From Paraburkholderia bryophila (GTDB lineage Bacteria; Pseudomonadota; Gammaproteobacteria; Burkholderiales; Burkholderiaceae), in NCBI RefSeq assembly GCF_003269035.1, contig NZ_QLTK01000030.1:1-64000 (forward strand): a DNA stretch of 64,000 nt, read 5' to 3'. Each line of letters opens with the position of its first letter. Positions within the stretch are counted from its first letter, which is position 1. Below are positions 34,349-44,297 of this stretch, one piece after another. The notes under the pieces were generated by a model. That model was not told where the DNA came from, did not search any database, and worked only from the letters and a program-made list of their open reading frames with translations. The translations under genes were made by a program, and so were the position numbers.

Positions 34349-35776
34349 TCAGGAGCATCCGCAATCGGGCATGCGACTGCGGCCGTGCGGCCAGTGCGCC
34401 ACCGCGAGCAGGCCGATTGCGCCGAGCAACAGGACGCCCGTGGCCAACCACAAGGCCAATGAAAACGAGCCGGTGTGTTCGGCGATCGGCGCGGCCACCA
34501 ACGGGCCGACGATCTGGCCGATGCCATAAGCGGCGGTCGCAAACCCCATCAAACCCGCGGCATGGTCGCCGCGCAAGTGCCGTGCTTCGCGCATCGCGAA
34601 CAGCGTGATCGCGGTGAACGGCAGGCCGATCAGGATGCTGCCGAGCGAGAAACCACCGGCGGTCGGCCACACGATACCGAGCGCGATACCGGCCGCCTGC
34701 AGCACGTAGCAGCCCGCAAGCAACGTGCGGTTATCCCAATGCAGCGGCAAGCGTGCCGCCAGCAAGGCACCGACGATCAGAGCCAAACCGAACATCGGCC
34801 AGAACAGGTCGGGCCAGGATGAGCCCGGCAACGCGTGGCGCGCAATCACCGGAAGGAACGTCGCCGTGATGATGTAGCCGAAGCCGGGCACCCCGTAGAG
34901 GAGGACAAGCCAAAAAGCGTCCGTGCGATGTGGGACGCGGGTGGTGAGGGGTTGGGTTGCTGCGTGTTGGGTTGCTGCGTGTTGGGTTGCTGCGTGTTGG
35001 GTTCCGCCCTGCGGGGTCACAGCGTCCTGGCTTGCCACATGGTCACTCGCTGCACGCCCGGTTACTCCGCGCTCCGTTACTGTACGTTCCACCACAGCGT
35101 CCGCCGCCGCCGCACCGTGGCGCAGACTCGCCTGCGCCGCCCCACGATCCGACGCGCGACCAAATACCGACCACACCACTACCGACAAAACCGCCGCAAT
35201 CAATCCGAACCCGATCCACCCCACCGTAGGTCCAAACCCGCCCGCAGCGCTGACCAGCAATCCCGTTCCGGCGATTCCCACGCCCGGCCCCGTGTAAATC
35301 ACCCCGCCCCAGCCATGCGCGCCGAGTTCGTGGAGTCGCCGCAGTCCCCATTGCGAAGCGAAAACGAAGGTCCACGCACTCACCGCGCCGGCAATGAAGC
35401 GCACCACCGCCCACACCCAGAAGTGACTCGTGACGCCCATCGCCAGTGTCAACAGCACCGTCAGCACGAGCCCCGCCCGCACCATGTGGGCCGCGTCGAC
35501 CCGCCGCAGCGCGGCGCACGCCACTGCGCCCACGAAATAACCTGCATAGTTGAACGACGCCAGCCAGCCGCCATGCTGGATGTCGATTTGCGGCTGGCCG
35601 TACGCGCTGCCGTGGAGCATCAGCGGCAACAACGGGGTGAAGGCGAATCGCCCAATGCCGAGCGCGACAGCTAGCGTCACCATGCAGGCAAGCGCCGCAC
35701 GGCGGGCGGCATGGTTTTCGGCGGCCCGGCTGGGCGCGTCGCGGGAAATGTCGGAGGCGAGCTGGTTCGTGGGCAT
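34349..35776 (-). CDS. YbfB/YjiJ family MFS transporter
   Basis: The 475-residue carrier has twelve predicted membrane helices. Its first helix (LACMVTLAVALGIGRFAFTPLLPLML, in parts) and GGWLASFNYAGYFVGAVACA are typical of YbfB/YjiJ proteins. The central cytoplasmic loop is enlarged by a repeat, TQHAA three times in a row, from a 15-base tandem repeat at 34951-35001. ATG at 35776 is preferred; an ATG-like start at 35806 adds ten residues. It diverges from a LysR gene, its likely regulator. The substrate is unknown. Confidence 0.82.
   Translation of the reverse strand: MPTNQLASDISRDAPSRAAENHAARRAALACMVTLAVALGIGRFAFTPLLPLMLHGSAYGQPQIDIQHGGWLASFNYAGYFVGAVACAALRRVDAAHMVRAGLVLTVLLTLAMGVTSHFWVWAVVRFIAGAVSAWTFVFASQWGLRRLHELGAHGWGGVIYTGPGVGIAGTGLLVSAAGGFGPTVGWIGFGLIAAVLSVVVWSVFGRASDRGAAQASLRHGAAAADAVVERTVTERGVTGRAASDHVASQDAVTPQGGTQHAATQHAATQHAATQPLTTRVPHRTDAFWLVLLYGVPGFGYIITATFLPVIARHALPGSSWPDLFWPMFGLALIVGALLAARLPLHWDNRTLLAGCYVLQAAGIALGIVWPTAGGFSLGSILIGLPFTAITLFAMREARHLRGDHAAGLMGFATAAYGIGQIVGPLVAAPIAEHTGSFSLALWLATGVLLLGAIGLLAVAHWPHGRSRMPDCGCS
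34951..35001. repeat. 15-bp tandem repeat (3.4 copies) inside the MFS gene
   Basis: GTTGGGTTGCTGCGT occurs at 34951-34965, 34966-34980 and 34981-34995, with a partial copy to 35001. Because the unit is 15 bases, the reading frame is kept and TQHAA is repeated in the central loop of the transporter. Copy number is likely to vary between strains. Confidence 0.9.
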
Positions 35777-35836
35777 GGCGGCAGACGACAACCGGTTCGC
35801 GGTCACCGTTTCGGGTTGGGTTCAATGCATATTAGC

Positions 35837-35866
35837 TTGACCTTTCAATCATTAAAAATGAATAAT
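35837..35866 (+). promoter_or_regulatory. Probable LysR promoter with central palindrome
   Basis: TTGACC at 35837-35842 and AATAAT at 35861-35866 are 18 bases apart. The palindrome TCATT-AAA-AATGA (35849-35861) lies within the spacer. It sits in the divergent region between the MFS and LysR genes, so a site for the LysR protein controlling both directions is plausible. Confidence 0.45.
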
Positions 35867-35895
35867 TACGATATCACCCATCGCCAGGAGAGATC

Positions 35896-36810
35896 ATGGA
35901 TCTGGCCGCTTTGACTATCTTTCGGGCTGTCGTGCGAGAAAACGGCGTGACGCGCGCCGCTGCCAAGCTCAATCGTGTGCAATCGAACGTCACCACGCGC
36001 ATCAAACAGCTGGAAGAGCAACTGGGCACCGACCTGTTCATCCGCGACGGCCGCCGCCTCGTGCTGACACCGGCCGGCGAGACGTTGCTGCCCTACGCGG
36101 AGCGCCTGCTTGCTCTCGCCGACGAGGCACGTCACGCGGTGCGGGAGGATCGTCCGAGCGGGCGTCTGCGTTTGGGCACGATGGAAAGTGTCGCGGCCAC
36201 GCGCCTGCCCGGCTTGCTCGCGCGCTATCACACGCAATGGCCCGACGTCGCGCTGGAACTCGAAACCGGCACGACCGGCAAGCTGATCGAACGCGTGCGT
36301 GAGTTCGAAGTGGACGCGGCCCTGGTCGCGGAGCCGCTAGACCCGGCCGCGCTCGGCGAATTGTTCGAGACGGTGCCGGTGTTCACCGAAGAACTGGTGA
36401 TGCTGACGCCGCGCGAGCATCGGCAGATTCGGGAGGTACGGGATATCGCGCTGTCGACGCTGGTCGCGTTCGAACATGGCTGCGCTTACCGGGCCTACAT
36501 CGAGAAATGGTATCTGGAGCACGGCGTGCGGCCGGCGCGCGTGCTGGAGCTGGGCTCCTATCACGCGATCGTTGCGTGCGTGGCGGCCGGTGCGGGCGTG
36601 GCGGTCGCGCCGCGGTCGGTGCTGGACCTGCTGGCCGATTCGAGCAATATCGCGGTTCACGCGCTGCCGGAGATCGAGCCGATCGAAACGCTGCTGGTAT
36701 GGCGGCGCGGGCATTTTTCTTCCGCGCTCAATGCACTGAAGAAGACGCTGACGGCGAAGGACGGTGAGATGGAGTCCGCGGCCGTTGCTGCGGCGCCGGC
36801 GGCAGCTTGA
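35896..36810 (+). CDS. LysR family transcriptional regulator
   Basis: The 304-residue protein has the winged HTH (VTRAAAKLNRVQSNVTTRIKQLEEQLGTDLF in parts) and an effector domain (GRLRLGTMESVAATRLPGLL; LVAFEHGCAYRAYIEKWYLE) of the subgroup found beside YbfB-type carriers. ATG at 35896 follows CAGGAGAGATC. It diverges from the MFS gene by 119 bases, so it probably controls that transporter. The effector is unknown. Confidence 0.85.
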   Translation: MDLAALTIFRAVVRENGVTRAAAKLNRVQSNVTTRIKQLEEQLGTDLFIRDGRRLVLTPAGETLLPYAERLLALADEARHAVREDRPSGRLRLGTMESVAATRLPGLLARYHTQWPDVALELETGTTGKLIERVREFEVDAALVAEPLDPAALGELFETVPVFTEELVMLTPREHRQIREVRDIALSTLVAFEHGCAYRAYIEKWYLEHGVRPARVLELGSYHAIVACVAAGAGVAVAPRSVLDLLADSSNIAVHALPEIEPIETLLVWRRGHFSSALNALKKTLTAKDGEMESAAVAAAPAAA

Positions 36811-36819
36811 TTGTTTGTT

Positions 36820-36890
36820 CGGCGTTTGCGTCGGCGTTTGCGGTTGTGTTTGCGTCGGCGACTGCGTCGGCGTTTGCGTTTGCGACGGCG
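36820..36890. repeat. Degenerate GCGTTTGCGTCG minisatellite
   Basis: Imperfect copies of GCGTCGGCGTTT and GCGTTTGCG run through this stretch immediately after the LysR stop. It is non-coding low-complexity sequence between the LysR and alaS genes. Confidence 0.6.
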
Positions 36891-37000
36891 AAGACAACGG
36901 CCGCCTGGCAGGTGAGCTCCATGAGAGAAAGACGCGCGGCGTTTTGCGCGTAGAACAATGGGCCGTCACCACGCAGCGTTCGCGCTAAAGCGCAGGCACC

Positions 37001-37049
37001 AAAAACTTAGGCCACGCTACGCGCCGATTCTCCGGCGCGCGGCGTGGCC
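37001..37049 (-). terminator. Rho-independent terminator of alaS
   Basis: On the minus strand, 24 bases after the alaS stop, arms GGCCACGC/GCGTGGCC enclose a second stem GCGCCG/CGGCGC with a short loop, followed by TAAGTTTTT. The composite stem and U-tract make a strong intrinsic terminator in the alaS direction. Confidence 0.75.
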
Positions 37050-37072
37050 CGCGATCAAACGCGAAACACGAA

Positions 37073-39697
37073 TCAGAGCTGCGCTTCGACCCAACCCTTC
37101 ACGCCAGCCAGTGCGGCAGGCAGATTTGCCGGTTCGGTACCGCCAGCCTGCGCCATATCCGGCCGACCGCCGCCCTTGCCGCCGACTTGCTGCGCGACAA
37201 AGTTCACCAGTTCGCCTGCCTTGACCTTCTTGCTGGCGTCAGCCGTCACACCGGCAATCAGACTGACCTTGCCGCCTTCGACGGAAGCCAGCACGATCGC
37301 CGCGCTCTTCAGCTTGTCCTTCAGCTTGTCGACCGTCTCGCGCAGCGTCTTGACGTCCGCGCCTTCGAGCGTGGCCGCGAGCACGTGCACGCCGGCGATT
37401 TCGATTGCCTGACCGGCCAGCTCGTCGCCCTGGCTCGACGCCATCTTCGACTTCAGCGCGCTCAACTCCTTTTCGAGCGACTTCACCTGATCCTGCACCT
37501 GCGTGATGCGCTGCGTCAGTTCCGACGGCTGCGCCTTCAGCACCGCCGCGGCTGCGTTGATGCGCGCGTCGAGGTCCTGCACGAAGCGCACCGCGTTGTC
37601 GCCGGTGATCGCTTCCACGCGACGGATACCCGCCGCCACGCCGCCTTCCATCACGATCTTGAAGAAGCCGATGTCGCCAGTGCGATGCACGTGCGTACCG
37701 CCGCACAATTCACGTGAGAAGCCGAGATCGAGCACGCGCACTTCGTCGCCGTATTTTTCGCCGAACAGCGCCATGGCGCCGCCCTTCACCGCCTCGTCGT
37801 ACGGCATGAGCTGCACGATGCCGGGCGCGTTGGCCAGCACTTCGGCGTTGACGATCGCTTCGACCTGGCGGATCTGGTCGTCGGTCATCGGCGCGTTGTG
37901 CGCGAAGTCGAAACGGGTCTTCTCCGCGTCGACCAGCGAACCCTTCTGCTGCACGTGCGAACCGAGCACTTCGCGCAGCGCCTTGTGCATCAAGTGCGTG
38001 GCCGAGTGGTTGCGTTCCGTGCGGGCACGACGCACCGCGTCGATTTCCGCCTTCACCACGTCGCCCACCTTCAGCGTGCCCTGTTCGAGCGTGCCATGAT
38101 GACCGACCACGTCGGCCTGCACTTTCAGCGTATCGGCCACCGCGAAGCGCACGCTGGCGTTCGCCAGCACGCCCTGGTCGCCGACCTGGCCGCCCGACTC
38201 CGCGTAAAACGGCGTGTGGTCGAGCACGACCACGGCCTGCTGGCCGCGATCGACTGCCTGCACCGACGCGCCGTCGACGTACAGCGCGATCACCTTGGCG
38301 TCGTCGAACACGACTTCTTCGTAACCGTGGAACGTGGTCTTCGCGCCCGAGTATTCGAGGCCCTGCGCCATCTTGAACTTACCCGCCGCACGCGCCTGCT
38401 CGCGCTGACGCGCCATGGCTTCGTCGAAGGCGGCTTCGTCGACCGTGACTTCACGCTCGCGGCACACGTCTGCCGTCAGATCCAGCGGGAAGCCGTACGT
38501 GTCGTGCAACTTGAATGCGAGTTCACCGTCGAGCGTCTTGCCGCCCTTCGCGTCGAGATCGGCCAGCGCCGATTCGAGAATCGACATGCCATGCTCGATG
38601 GTCTCGAAGAAGCGCTCTTCTTCCTGACGCAGCACGTCGGTGACGCGTTGTTCGGCTTCCTTCAATTCCGGATACGCCGCACCCATCTGCTCGACGAGGT
38701 CGGGCACCATGCGGTGGAAGAACGAACCCTTCTTGCCGAGCTTGTAGCCATGGCGGATGGCGCGGCGCACGATCCGGCGCAGCACGTAGCCACGGCCTTC
38801 GTTGCCGGGAATCACGCCGTCGACGATCAGGAACGAGCAGGCGCGGATGTGGTCGGCAATGACCTTCAGCGAGTTGTTCGTGAGGTCGGTGGTTGCCGTT
38901 TCGCGAGCCGCTGCCTTGATGAGCGACTGGAACAGGTCGATCTCGTAGTTGCTGTGCACGTGCTGCAGCACGGCCGCGAGACGCTCCAGACCCATGCCGG
39001 TGTCGACGCTCTGCTTGGGCAACTTCGTCATGTTGCCCTGCGGGTCGCGATTGAACTGCATGAACACGAGGTTCCAGATCTCGATGAAGCGGTCGCCGTC
39101 TTCTTCCGGCGATCCCGGCGGGCCGCCCCAGACTTCCGGACCGTGGTCGTAGAACACTTCGGTACACGGACCGCACGGGCCGGTGTCGCCCATGGTCCAG
39201 AAGTTATCGGACGCGTAACGCGCGCCCTTGTTGTCGCCGATGCGGATGATCCGCTCTTTCGGCACGCCGATTTCGTTTTCCCAGATGGCGAACGCTTCGT
39301 CGTCTTCCTGGTAGACCGTGACGGTCAGCTTGTCGGCCGGCAACTGATAGACCTTGGTCAGCAATTCCCAGCAGTAGTGGATCGCCTCGCGCTTGAAGTA
39401 GTCGCCGAACGAGAAGTTGCCCAGCATTTCGAAGAACGTGTGGTGACGCGCGGTGTAGCCGACGTTTTCCAGGTCGTTATGTTTGCCGCCCGCGCGCACG
39501 CTGCGCTGCGAGGTCGTGGCACGCGAATACGGACGCGATTCCGCGCCGAGGAACACGTCTTTGAACTGCACCATTCCTGAATTGGTGAAGAGCAGGGTCG
39601 GGTCGTTGCCGGGCACAAGGCTCGACGAGCGAACGATCGTATGGCCCTTCGATTCGAAGAACTTGAGGAATTTCTCGCGGATTTCGGCGGCTTTCAT
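37073..39697 (-). CDS. alaS: Alanine--tRNA ligase
   Basis: AlaS charges tRNA-Ala and edits mischarged seryl/glycyl-tRNA. At 874 residues it has the usual full length. The class II catalytic domain begins [19 protein letters not shown] and includes [22 protein letters not shown] (in parts). The editing domain has the metal motifs [11 protein letters not shown] and CGGTHV. The C-Ala coiled coil and glycine-rich end [15 protein letters not shown] are present. It is a single leftward gene with its own terminator. Confidence 0.97.
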   Translation of the reverse strand: MKAAEIREKFLKFFESKGHTIVRSSSLVPGNDPTLLFTNSGMVQFKDVFLGAESRPYSRATTSQRSVRAGGKHNDLENVGYTARHHTFFEMLGNFSFGDYFKREAIHYCWELLTKVYQLPADKLTVTVYQEDDEAFAIWENEIGVPKERIIRIGDNKGARYASDNFWTMGDTGPCGPCTEVFYDHGPEVWGGPPGSPEEDGDRFIEIWNLVFMQFNRDPQGNMTKLPKQSVDTGMGLERLAAVLQHVHSNYEIDLFQSLIKAAARETATTDLTNNSLKVIADHIRACSFLIVDGVIPGNEGRGYVLRRIVRRAIRHGYKLGKKGSFFHRMVPDLVEQMGAAYPELKEAEQRVTDVLRQEEERFFETIEHGMSILESALADLDAKGGKTLDGELAFKLHDTYGFPLDLTADVCREREVTVDEAAFDEAMARQREQARAAGKFKMAQGLEYSGAKTTFHGYEEVVFDDAKVIALYVDGASVQAVDRGQQAVVVLDHTPFYAESGGQVGDQGVLANASVRFAVADTLKVQADVVGHHGTLEQGTLKVGDVVKAEIDAVRRARTERNHSATHLMHKALREVLGSHVQQKGSLVDAEKTRFDFAHNAPMTDDQIRQVEAIVNAEVLANAPGIVQLMPYDEAVKGGAMALFGEKYGDEVRVLDLGFSRELCGGTHVHRTGDIGFFKIVMEGGVAAGIRRVEAITGDNAVRFVQDLDARINAAAAVLKAQPSELTQRITQVQDQVKSLEKELSALKSKMASSQGDELAGQAIEIAGVHVLAATLEGADVKTLRETVDKLKDKLKSAAIVLASVEGGKVSLIAGVTADASKKVKAGELVNFVAQQVGGKGGGRPDMAQAGGTEPANLPAALAGVKGWVEAQL

Positions 39698-40001
39698 GGC
39701 GTGCGGGGGACGGGTTTGCCAGTTCCCTGGCTGTTACCGGCGGCATCGTGAGATGCGCCAACTGTTTGTTTCTTAAACGACTGATTATACGGGATCGGCG
39801 CCCGCGCGCGACGGGCCGTGCGCCAGTTAGCCGTTCGGCCAGGTTTGGGCGGGCAGCGCGAGACAGGGCGAAGTCAAACGGAGTACGCGATTCGTCCTAT
39901 GCCGTTCGGCCGACTGCGCCGGCGCACGGGAATCGCTTAAGATTGCCTCCATTCGCGGCGCCTTGCGCGTCGCTTCGGCTACCTAGGAGACATCGAACAA
40001 C
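39698..40001. promoter_or_regulatory. Divergent region alaS / CoA-transferase
   Basis: This 304-base spacer contains a consensus -10 TATAAT on the minus strand at 39784-39789, pointing to alaS, without a good -35 element. The rightward CoA-transferase gene has TAGGAG before its ATG at 40002. No gene is visible inside. Confidence 0.4.
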
Positions 40002-41222
40002 ATGGGCGCTCTCAGTCATATCCGCGTGCTGGATCTCACCCGCGTACTCGCCGGACCGTGGTGCGCGCAGACGCTTGCCGATTTCGGCGCCGACGTGATC
40101 AAGATCGAACGTCCGGAAGTCGGCGACGACACGCGGCACTGGGGCCCGCCGTACCTGAAAACGCCGGACGGCGCGGACACGCGCGAGGCCGCCTACTACC
40201 TCGCGGCCAACCGCAACAAGCGCTCGGTCACCGTCGACATCGCCTCGCCAGAAGGCCAGCGGATCATCCGCGAACTGGCCGCGCAAAGCGACGTGGTGCT
40301 GGAGAACTACAAGGTCGGCCAGTTGCAGAAGTACGGTCTCGACTACGCGTCGCTCAAGGAGGTAAAACCCGATCTGATCTACTGCTCGGTGACCGGTTTC
40401 GGGCAGACCGGGCCGTATGCGCAGCGCGCGGGCTACGATTTCATCGTGCAGGGAATCGGCGGCTTCATGAGCATTACCGGCGAGCGCGACGGCCAGCCGG
40501 GCGGCGGTCCACAGAAAGCCGGCGTGGCGATCGCCGACCTCATGACCGGCATGTATTCGACCGTCGCCGTCTTGACGGCGCTCACGCACCGCGACCGCAC
40601 GGGTGAAGGTCAATACATCGACATGGCGCTGCTCGACGTGCAGGTGGCCATGCTCGCCAACATGAATTCGAACTTCCTCGCCAGCGGCCAGCCGCCGGTG
40701 CGCTGGGGCAACGCGCATCCGAACATCGTGCCCTACCAGACCTTCCAGACCAGCGACGGCTGGATCATCGTCGCGGTCGGCAACGACGGGCAGTTCCGCA
40801 AGTTCGTCGAGGCGGGCGGCCGGCCGGAGCTGGCCGACGACGAGCGCTTCGCCACCAACCCGGCGCGCGTGCGTCAGCGCGAAACGCTCGCGCCGATGCT
40901 TGCCGACATGGTGCGGCTGCAGAGCAAACATCAGTGGATCGCGGCGCTCGAAGCGGCGGGTGTGCCGTGCGGGCCGATCAACGATCTCGGCGAAGTCTTC
41001 GAGAACGAGCAGGTGATGGCGCGCGGCATGCGGGTCGATCTGCCGCATCCGACGGCCGGGGCGGTCAAGCTGGTACGCAATCCGATCAGGATGAGCGGCA
41101 CGCCGCCCGAAGCGCTGACGGCGCCGCCCACGCTGGGCGAGCATACGGAGAGCATTCTTCGCGATGTGCTGGGTTATGACGAGGCGCGGATCGCGGCGTT
41201 GCGCAAGCAGTCGGTGATTTGA
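40002..41222 (+). CDS. CaiB/BaiF (family III) CoA-transferase
   Basis: The 406-residue enzyme transfers CoA between carboxylic acids. It begins LSHIRVLDLTRVLAGPWCAQ, has the CoA-binding GADVIKIERPEVGDDTRHWG, and has the catalytic aspartate in GQYIDMALLDVQ (residue ~211). The segment YCSVTGFGQTGPYAQRAGYD is typical of the family. Substrate acids cannot be told from sequence; glutarate, succinate and malate are common in this branch. It is monocistronic between alaS and a broken hydrolase gene. Confidence 0.88.
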   Translation: MGALSHIRVLDLTRVLAGPWCAQTLADFGADVIKIERPEVGDDTRHWGPPYLKTPDGADTREAAYYLAANRNKRSVTVDIASPEGQRIIRELAAQSDVVLENYKVGQLQKYGLDYASLKEVKPDLIYCSVTGFGQTGPYAQRAGYDFIVQGIGGFMSITGERDGQPGGGPQKAGVAIADLMTGMYSTVAVLTALTHRDRTGEGQYIDMALLDVQVAMLANMNSNFLASGQPPVRWGNAHPNIVPYQTFQTSDGWIIVAVGNDGQFRKFVEAGGRPELADDERFATNPARVRQRETLAPMLADMVRLQSKHQWIAALEAAGVPCGPINDLGEVFENEQVMARGMRVDLPHPTAGAVKLVRNPIRMSGTPPEALTAPPTLGEHTESILRDVLGYDEARIAALRKQSVI

Positions 41223-41339
41223 GGCGGGCGTCTCGGGGCCTGCGCTGTGGCGTCGTCGTGGCGCCATGGCCGCATGGGCGCCACGCTTCAGGCCGCTAAA
41301 TGCGGAGCAACGCGAACCGCGCTCGTGCCCCGCGAAAGC

Positions 41340-41376
41340 CTTGTTAGCCTGCTTAGCCTTGTTAGCCTGCTTAGCC
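41340..41376. repeat. 18-bp tandem duplication
   Basis: TTGTTAGCCTGCTTAGCC occurs twice in tandem between the CoA-transferase gene and the end of the convergent hydrolase pseudogene. It overlaps the hydrolase stop region, so it may have altered the C-terminus of that frame. Confidence 0.7.
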
Positions 41377-41922
41377 GAACGAGCCCAGCCAACGCCGCCC
41401 GTCATCCCAATCGCCGAGTCCACTGTCGGCGTTGATATGACCGCGCGGGCCGATGCCGATCCAGCGGCTGCCCCAGCCACTCGCACAGTTTTGTGAGAAC
41501 GGCTCGTCGCCGTACGGATCGTCGCTGCTCGCCACGACGATGCTGGCAAACGGCAGGCGCGTGAGCGGGACCGCCGCGAAGCCGCTGGCGTCCTGCGGGA
41601 AATGACTGCCGGAAGAATCGGGCACGGCCACCAGCAGCGCGCCCGCCACCTTCGCGAGCTGCGCGGCGCTCGCGTACTGCGAGGCCCAGAAGGCGGTCGT
41701 CAGGCAGCCGAGGCTGTGCGCGGCGAACACCACGGGCGCGTCGGCGGCGCTCACGGCGGCGTCGAGCGTGCGGCACCACGCGTCGCGCGATGGGTGATCC
41801 CAGTCCGGCATCTGCACGCGCGTGAAAGCCGGATCGAGCGCCTCCCAGCGGGTTTGCCAGTGGCCTGCGCCGGAGCCCTAGTAGCCGGGCAGTACGAGAA
41901 TATTGAGTTTTTGTCCGCTCAT
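41371..41922 (-). pseudogene. RBBP9/YdeN family alpha/beta hydrolase interrupted by an in-frame amber codon
   Basis: Translation from ATG 41922 gives MSGQKLNILVLPGY, then TAG (41878-41880), then GSGAGHWQTRWEALDP and the rest of the hydrolase. Downstream are the expected QMPDWDHPSRDAW, the nucleophile elbow FAAHSLGCLTT and the histidine in GPRGHINADSG. Relatives have glutamine after LPGY/LPGF, so one C-to-T change (CAG to TAG) explains the break. A truncated protein could only start downstream and would lack the first strand. A sequencing error cannot be excluded. Confidence 0.78.
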
Positions 41923-41940
41923 GCGTTGGGTGTGGTTAAT

Positions 41941-41969
41941 CGTTGATTCGTTGATTCGTTGATTCGTTG
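41941..41969. repeat. 8-bp tandem repeat CGTTGATT
   Basis: CGTTGATT is repeated three times with a partial fourth copy immediately upstream of the hydrolase pseudogene start, in the 84-base gap before ggt. Such octamer arrays are prone to copy-number change. Confidence 0.8.
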
Positions 41970-42006
41970 GTCGCCGATCCCCGATCGTCGACGCGAGAAC
42001 CCCGCG

Positions 42007-43758
42007 TCACCGTATCACACGCCCCACGCCCACGCCACGCGGGTCCGCAGCCGGCTCGGGAGCCGTGCCTTGCACGCGGATCATCTGCACGTCGCCGTTG
42101 AACGACTGGCCTTCGAGCGTATAGCCCTTCGCTTGCAGTTGTTCGGCCAGTTCACCCGCGATCGGACGATACGGCTCGAAGTAGATCGTCTTCTGCGGCA
42201 GCAACTGGTGATGAAAACGCATCGCGGCGAGCGCGTCCGTCGGCGTCATGCCGAAGTCGACCAGGTCGGTCATCACCTGGAAAATCGTGGTCAGAATCCG
42301 CGACCCGCCCGGCGTGCCGATCACGAGCGCGATCTTGCCATCCTTCAGCAGCAGCGTCGGCGTCATCGACGAAAGCGGGCGACGGCCCGGCGCCACCGCG
42401 TTGACGTCCACGCCGCTTGCGCCGGCTGGGCTCGCGTTCGCCGGCCTGGTGACGAAATCGTCCATGGCGTCGTTCAGCAGGAAGCCGCCGCCGTCCACCA
42501 CCACGCCGGAGCCGAAATCGCCATTCAGCGTGTAGGTGTTCGACACGGCATTGCCCCACTTGTCGACCACCGAGAAATGCGTGGTTTGGGCCTTTTCCGC
42601 CGATGCATCGCCAAGCCCGGGTTTGACCGGTGCGGCGCCGGGAACCTCGTCGGGCGAGACTTCGTCGGCGCGTTGGGCGAGGTAGGCGTCGTCGGTCAAT
42701 TTGTCGACCGGCACCTTGTACGAATCCGGATCGCCGAGGTACTGCTGGCGATCGGCGAACACACGGTCCTCGATCTGCGCGACCAGGTGGATATACGGCG
42801 CCGAATTCAGTTCGAGACCATCGAAAGCCTGCTTCAGATCGGCCTTCATTTTCAGCATCTGGATCAGCCCGACGCCACCTGAACTAGGCGGCGGCGCGGT
42901 GACGACCTGGTAGCCGTTCCAATCGGCGGTGAGCGGCTGGCGCCACACAGCCTTGTACTGCATCAGGTCCTGTTTCGTGACGAGTCCATGGCCGTACATC
43001 TGCTGCGCGATCAGATCCGCGGTGCGGCCTTCGTAGAATTCGCGGCCGCCGTCGCCGGCAATGCGCGACAGGGTTTGCGCAAGCTCGGGCTGGCGATACG
43101 TCGCGCCCGCTTTGAGGTTCGAGAAGTAGGCGTCGAAATTGGTCTTGCCGACGAAATTTTTCGCCGCCGTATCGTGGCGCTGCTGCAGCCACGGCTCGAC
43201 CACGAAACCGTCCGTGGCGTAACGGATCGCGGGCGCCAGCACCTGCTTCCACTTCAGTTTGCCGAAGCGCTGCTGTGCCTCCCACATGCCTTCGACAGTC
43301 CCCGGCACCCCCACCGCGCGATGCCCGACCACGCTCATGCCCGGCACCAGGTTGCCCTTGTCGTCGAGGTACATGTCGCGAGTCGCCTGCTGCGGCGCGC
43401 GTTCGCGGTAGTCGAGAAAGTACGGTTTGCCGTCCATCAACACGGTCATGAAGCCGCCACCGCCCAGGTTGCCCGCATCCGGACGAGTCACGGCCAGCGT
43501 GAAGGCCATCGCGACGGCGGCGTCGACCGCATTGCCGCCGGCGGCGAAGATCTGCTGCGCGGCGTCCGCGCTGTAACGGTCCGGCGCCGCCACCGCGGAA
43601 GCATCGAGCACGGCCTTGGGCGGCGGCGTTTTCGCGTTCGCCACGACTGGCGCGAGGCTGGCCGTAGCCAGCGCGAACAGGACTGAAACCGTCGCGATCC
43701 GGGCGAAAGAACAAAAAACGAAAGGCGCGCGACGCGCGTGGTGGTTCGGGACAGACAT
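42007..43758 (-). CDS. ggt: Gamma-glutamyltransferase (periplasmic)
   Basis: The 583-residue precursor hydrolyses or transfers the gamma-glutamyl group of glutathione and related compounds. It has an N-terminal signal segment (FARIATVSVLFALATASLAPVVANA, in parts). The N-terminal domain contains NAVDAAVAMAFTLAVTRPDAGNLGGGGF. The autocleavage site lies before the nucleophile threonine in KAQTTHFSVVDKWGNAVS (T at ~residue 400), followed by PGRRPLSSMTPTLLL. ATG 43758 has GGAG 11 bases upstream; an earlier in-frame start adds only 12 residues. It is monocistronic. Confidence 0.93.
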   Translation of the reverse strand: MSVPNHHARRAPFVFCSFARIATVSVLFALATASLAPVVANAKTPPPKAVLDASAVAAPDRYSADAAQQIFAAGGNAVDAAVAMAFTLAVTRPDAGNLGGGGFMTVLMDGKPYFLDYRERAPQQATRDMYLDDKGNLVPGMSVVGHRAVGVPGTVEGMWEAQQRFGKLKWKQVLAPAIRYATDGFVVEPWLQQRHDTAAKNFVGKTNFDAYFSNLKAGATYRQPELAQTLSRIAGDGGREFYEGRTADLIAQQMYGHGLVTKQDLMQYKAVWRQPLTADWNGYQVVTAPPPSSGGVGLIQMLKMKADLKQAFDGLELNSAPYIHLVAQIEDRVFADRQQYLGDPDSYKVPVDKLTDDAYLAQRADEVSPDEVPGAAPVKPGLGDASAEKAQTTHFSVVDKWGNAVSNTYTLNGDFGSGVVVDGGGFLLNDAMDDFVTRPANASPAGASGVDVNAVAPGRRPLSSMTPTLLLKDGKIALVIGTPGGSRILTTIFQVMTDLVDFGMTPTDALAAMRFHHQLLPQKTIYFEPYRPIAGELAEQLQAKGYTLEGQSFNGDVQMIRVQGTAPEPAADPRGVGVGRVIR

Positions 43759-44297
43759 CCGAGATACTCCGGGAACGATGGGCGCCATCGGCACCCGAGC
43801 GGCTGAAGCTCGGGCAACGCGGCAAGGGCGGTGCAGCCGGCACGGACGGCGGCTACGTCAACTTGCGCTGCGCGTTTGGACACAAGCGGCACTGCCCAGA
43901 AAAAAAATAGAGCGGCGGATTCGCGAGGCCCGCGGAGCGCAGGCCACGTTCGCCGCACAGCACGCGATGGACTCCCGCCAGCGGCGGTCATCGGTTTCGG
44001 CAGATTGGCGCATGACCTACGCCAACGCATCGGCCAACGCATCGGCCCAAGGCCAACGGCGGACAAACCACGCCGCTCGCATCCTAAGTCGCCGCCCGGC
44101 CCGCGAACAAACCGTTTTACCTCCTGTTACAGCACCTTAAACGCAGCTTGCGGCAAGCACCGACACCCTCGAAAAACCGTAGAAACCGCTCGAACGTTGG
44201 CTGCACGCCGCACTCGCCTGTCGCAAAGGGACGCGTCAGGTAGAATTAACGGATAAGTGGGCGCATTGCGCGCCCCGACCGACTTTCACCTTCTCGC
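43759..44297. other. Intergenic region between ggt and glnS
   Basis: This 539-base divergent spacer holds no convincing gene. A possible glnS -10 TAGAAT lies at 44241-44246, with only a weak -35 (CTGTCG). A CATCGGCCAACG-type short direct repeat occurs near 44030-44045. Confidence 0.4.

Noticed and set aside
34951-35001. CRISPR-like array
   Set aside because: The repeats are 15 bp, directly tandem without spacers, and lie within a coding sequence. No CRISPR array was seen anywhere in the window.
37898-39580. A 560-residue frame antisense to alaS
   Set aside because: alaS is unmistakable on the other strand; the frame is a codon-bias artefact without a ribosome site.
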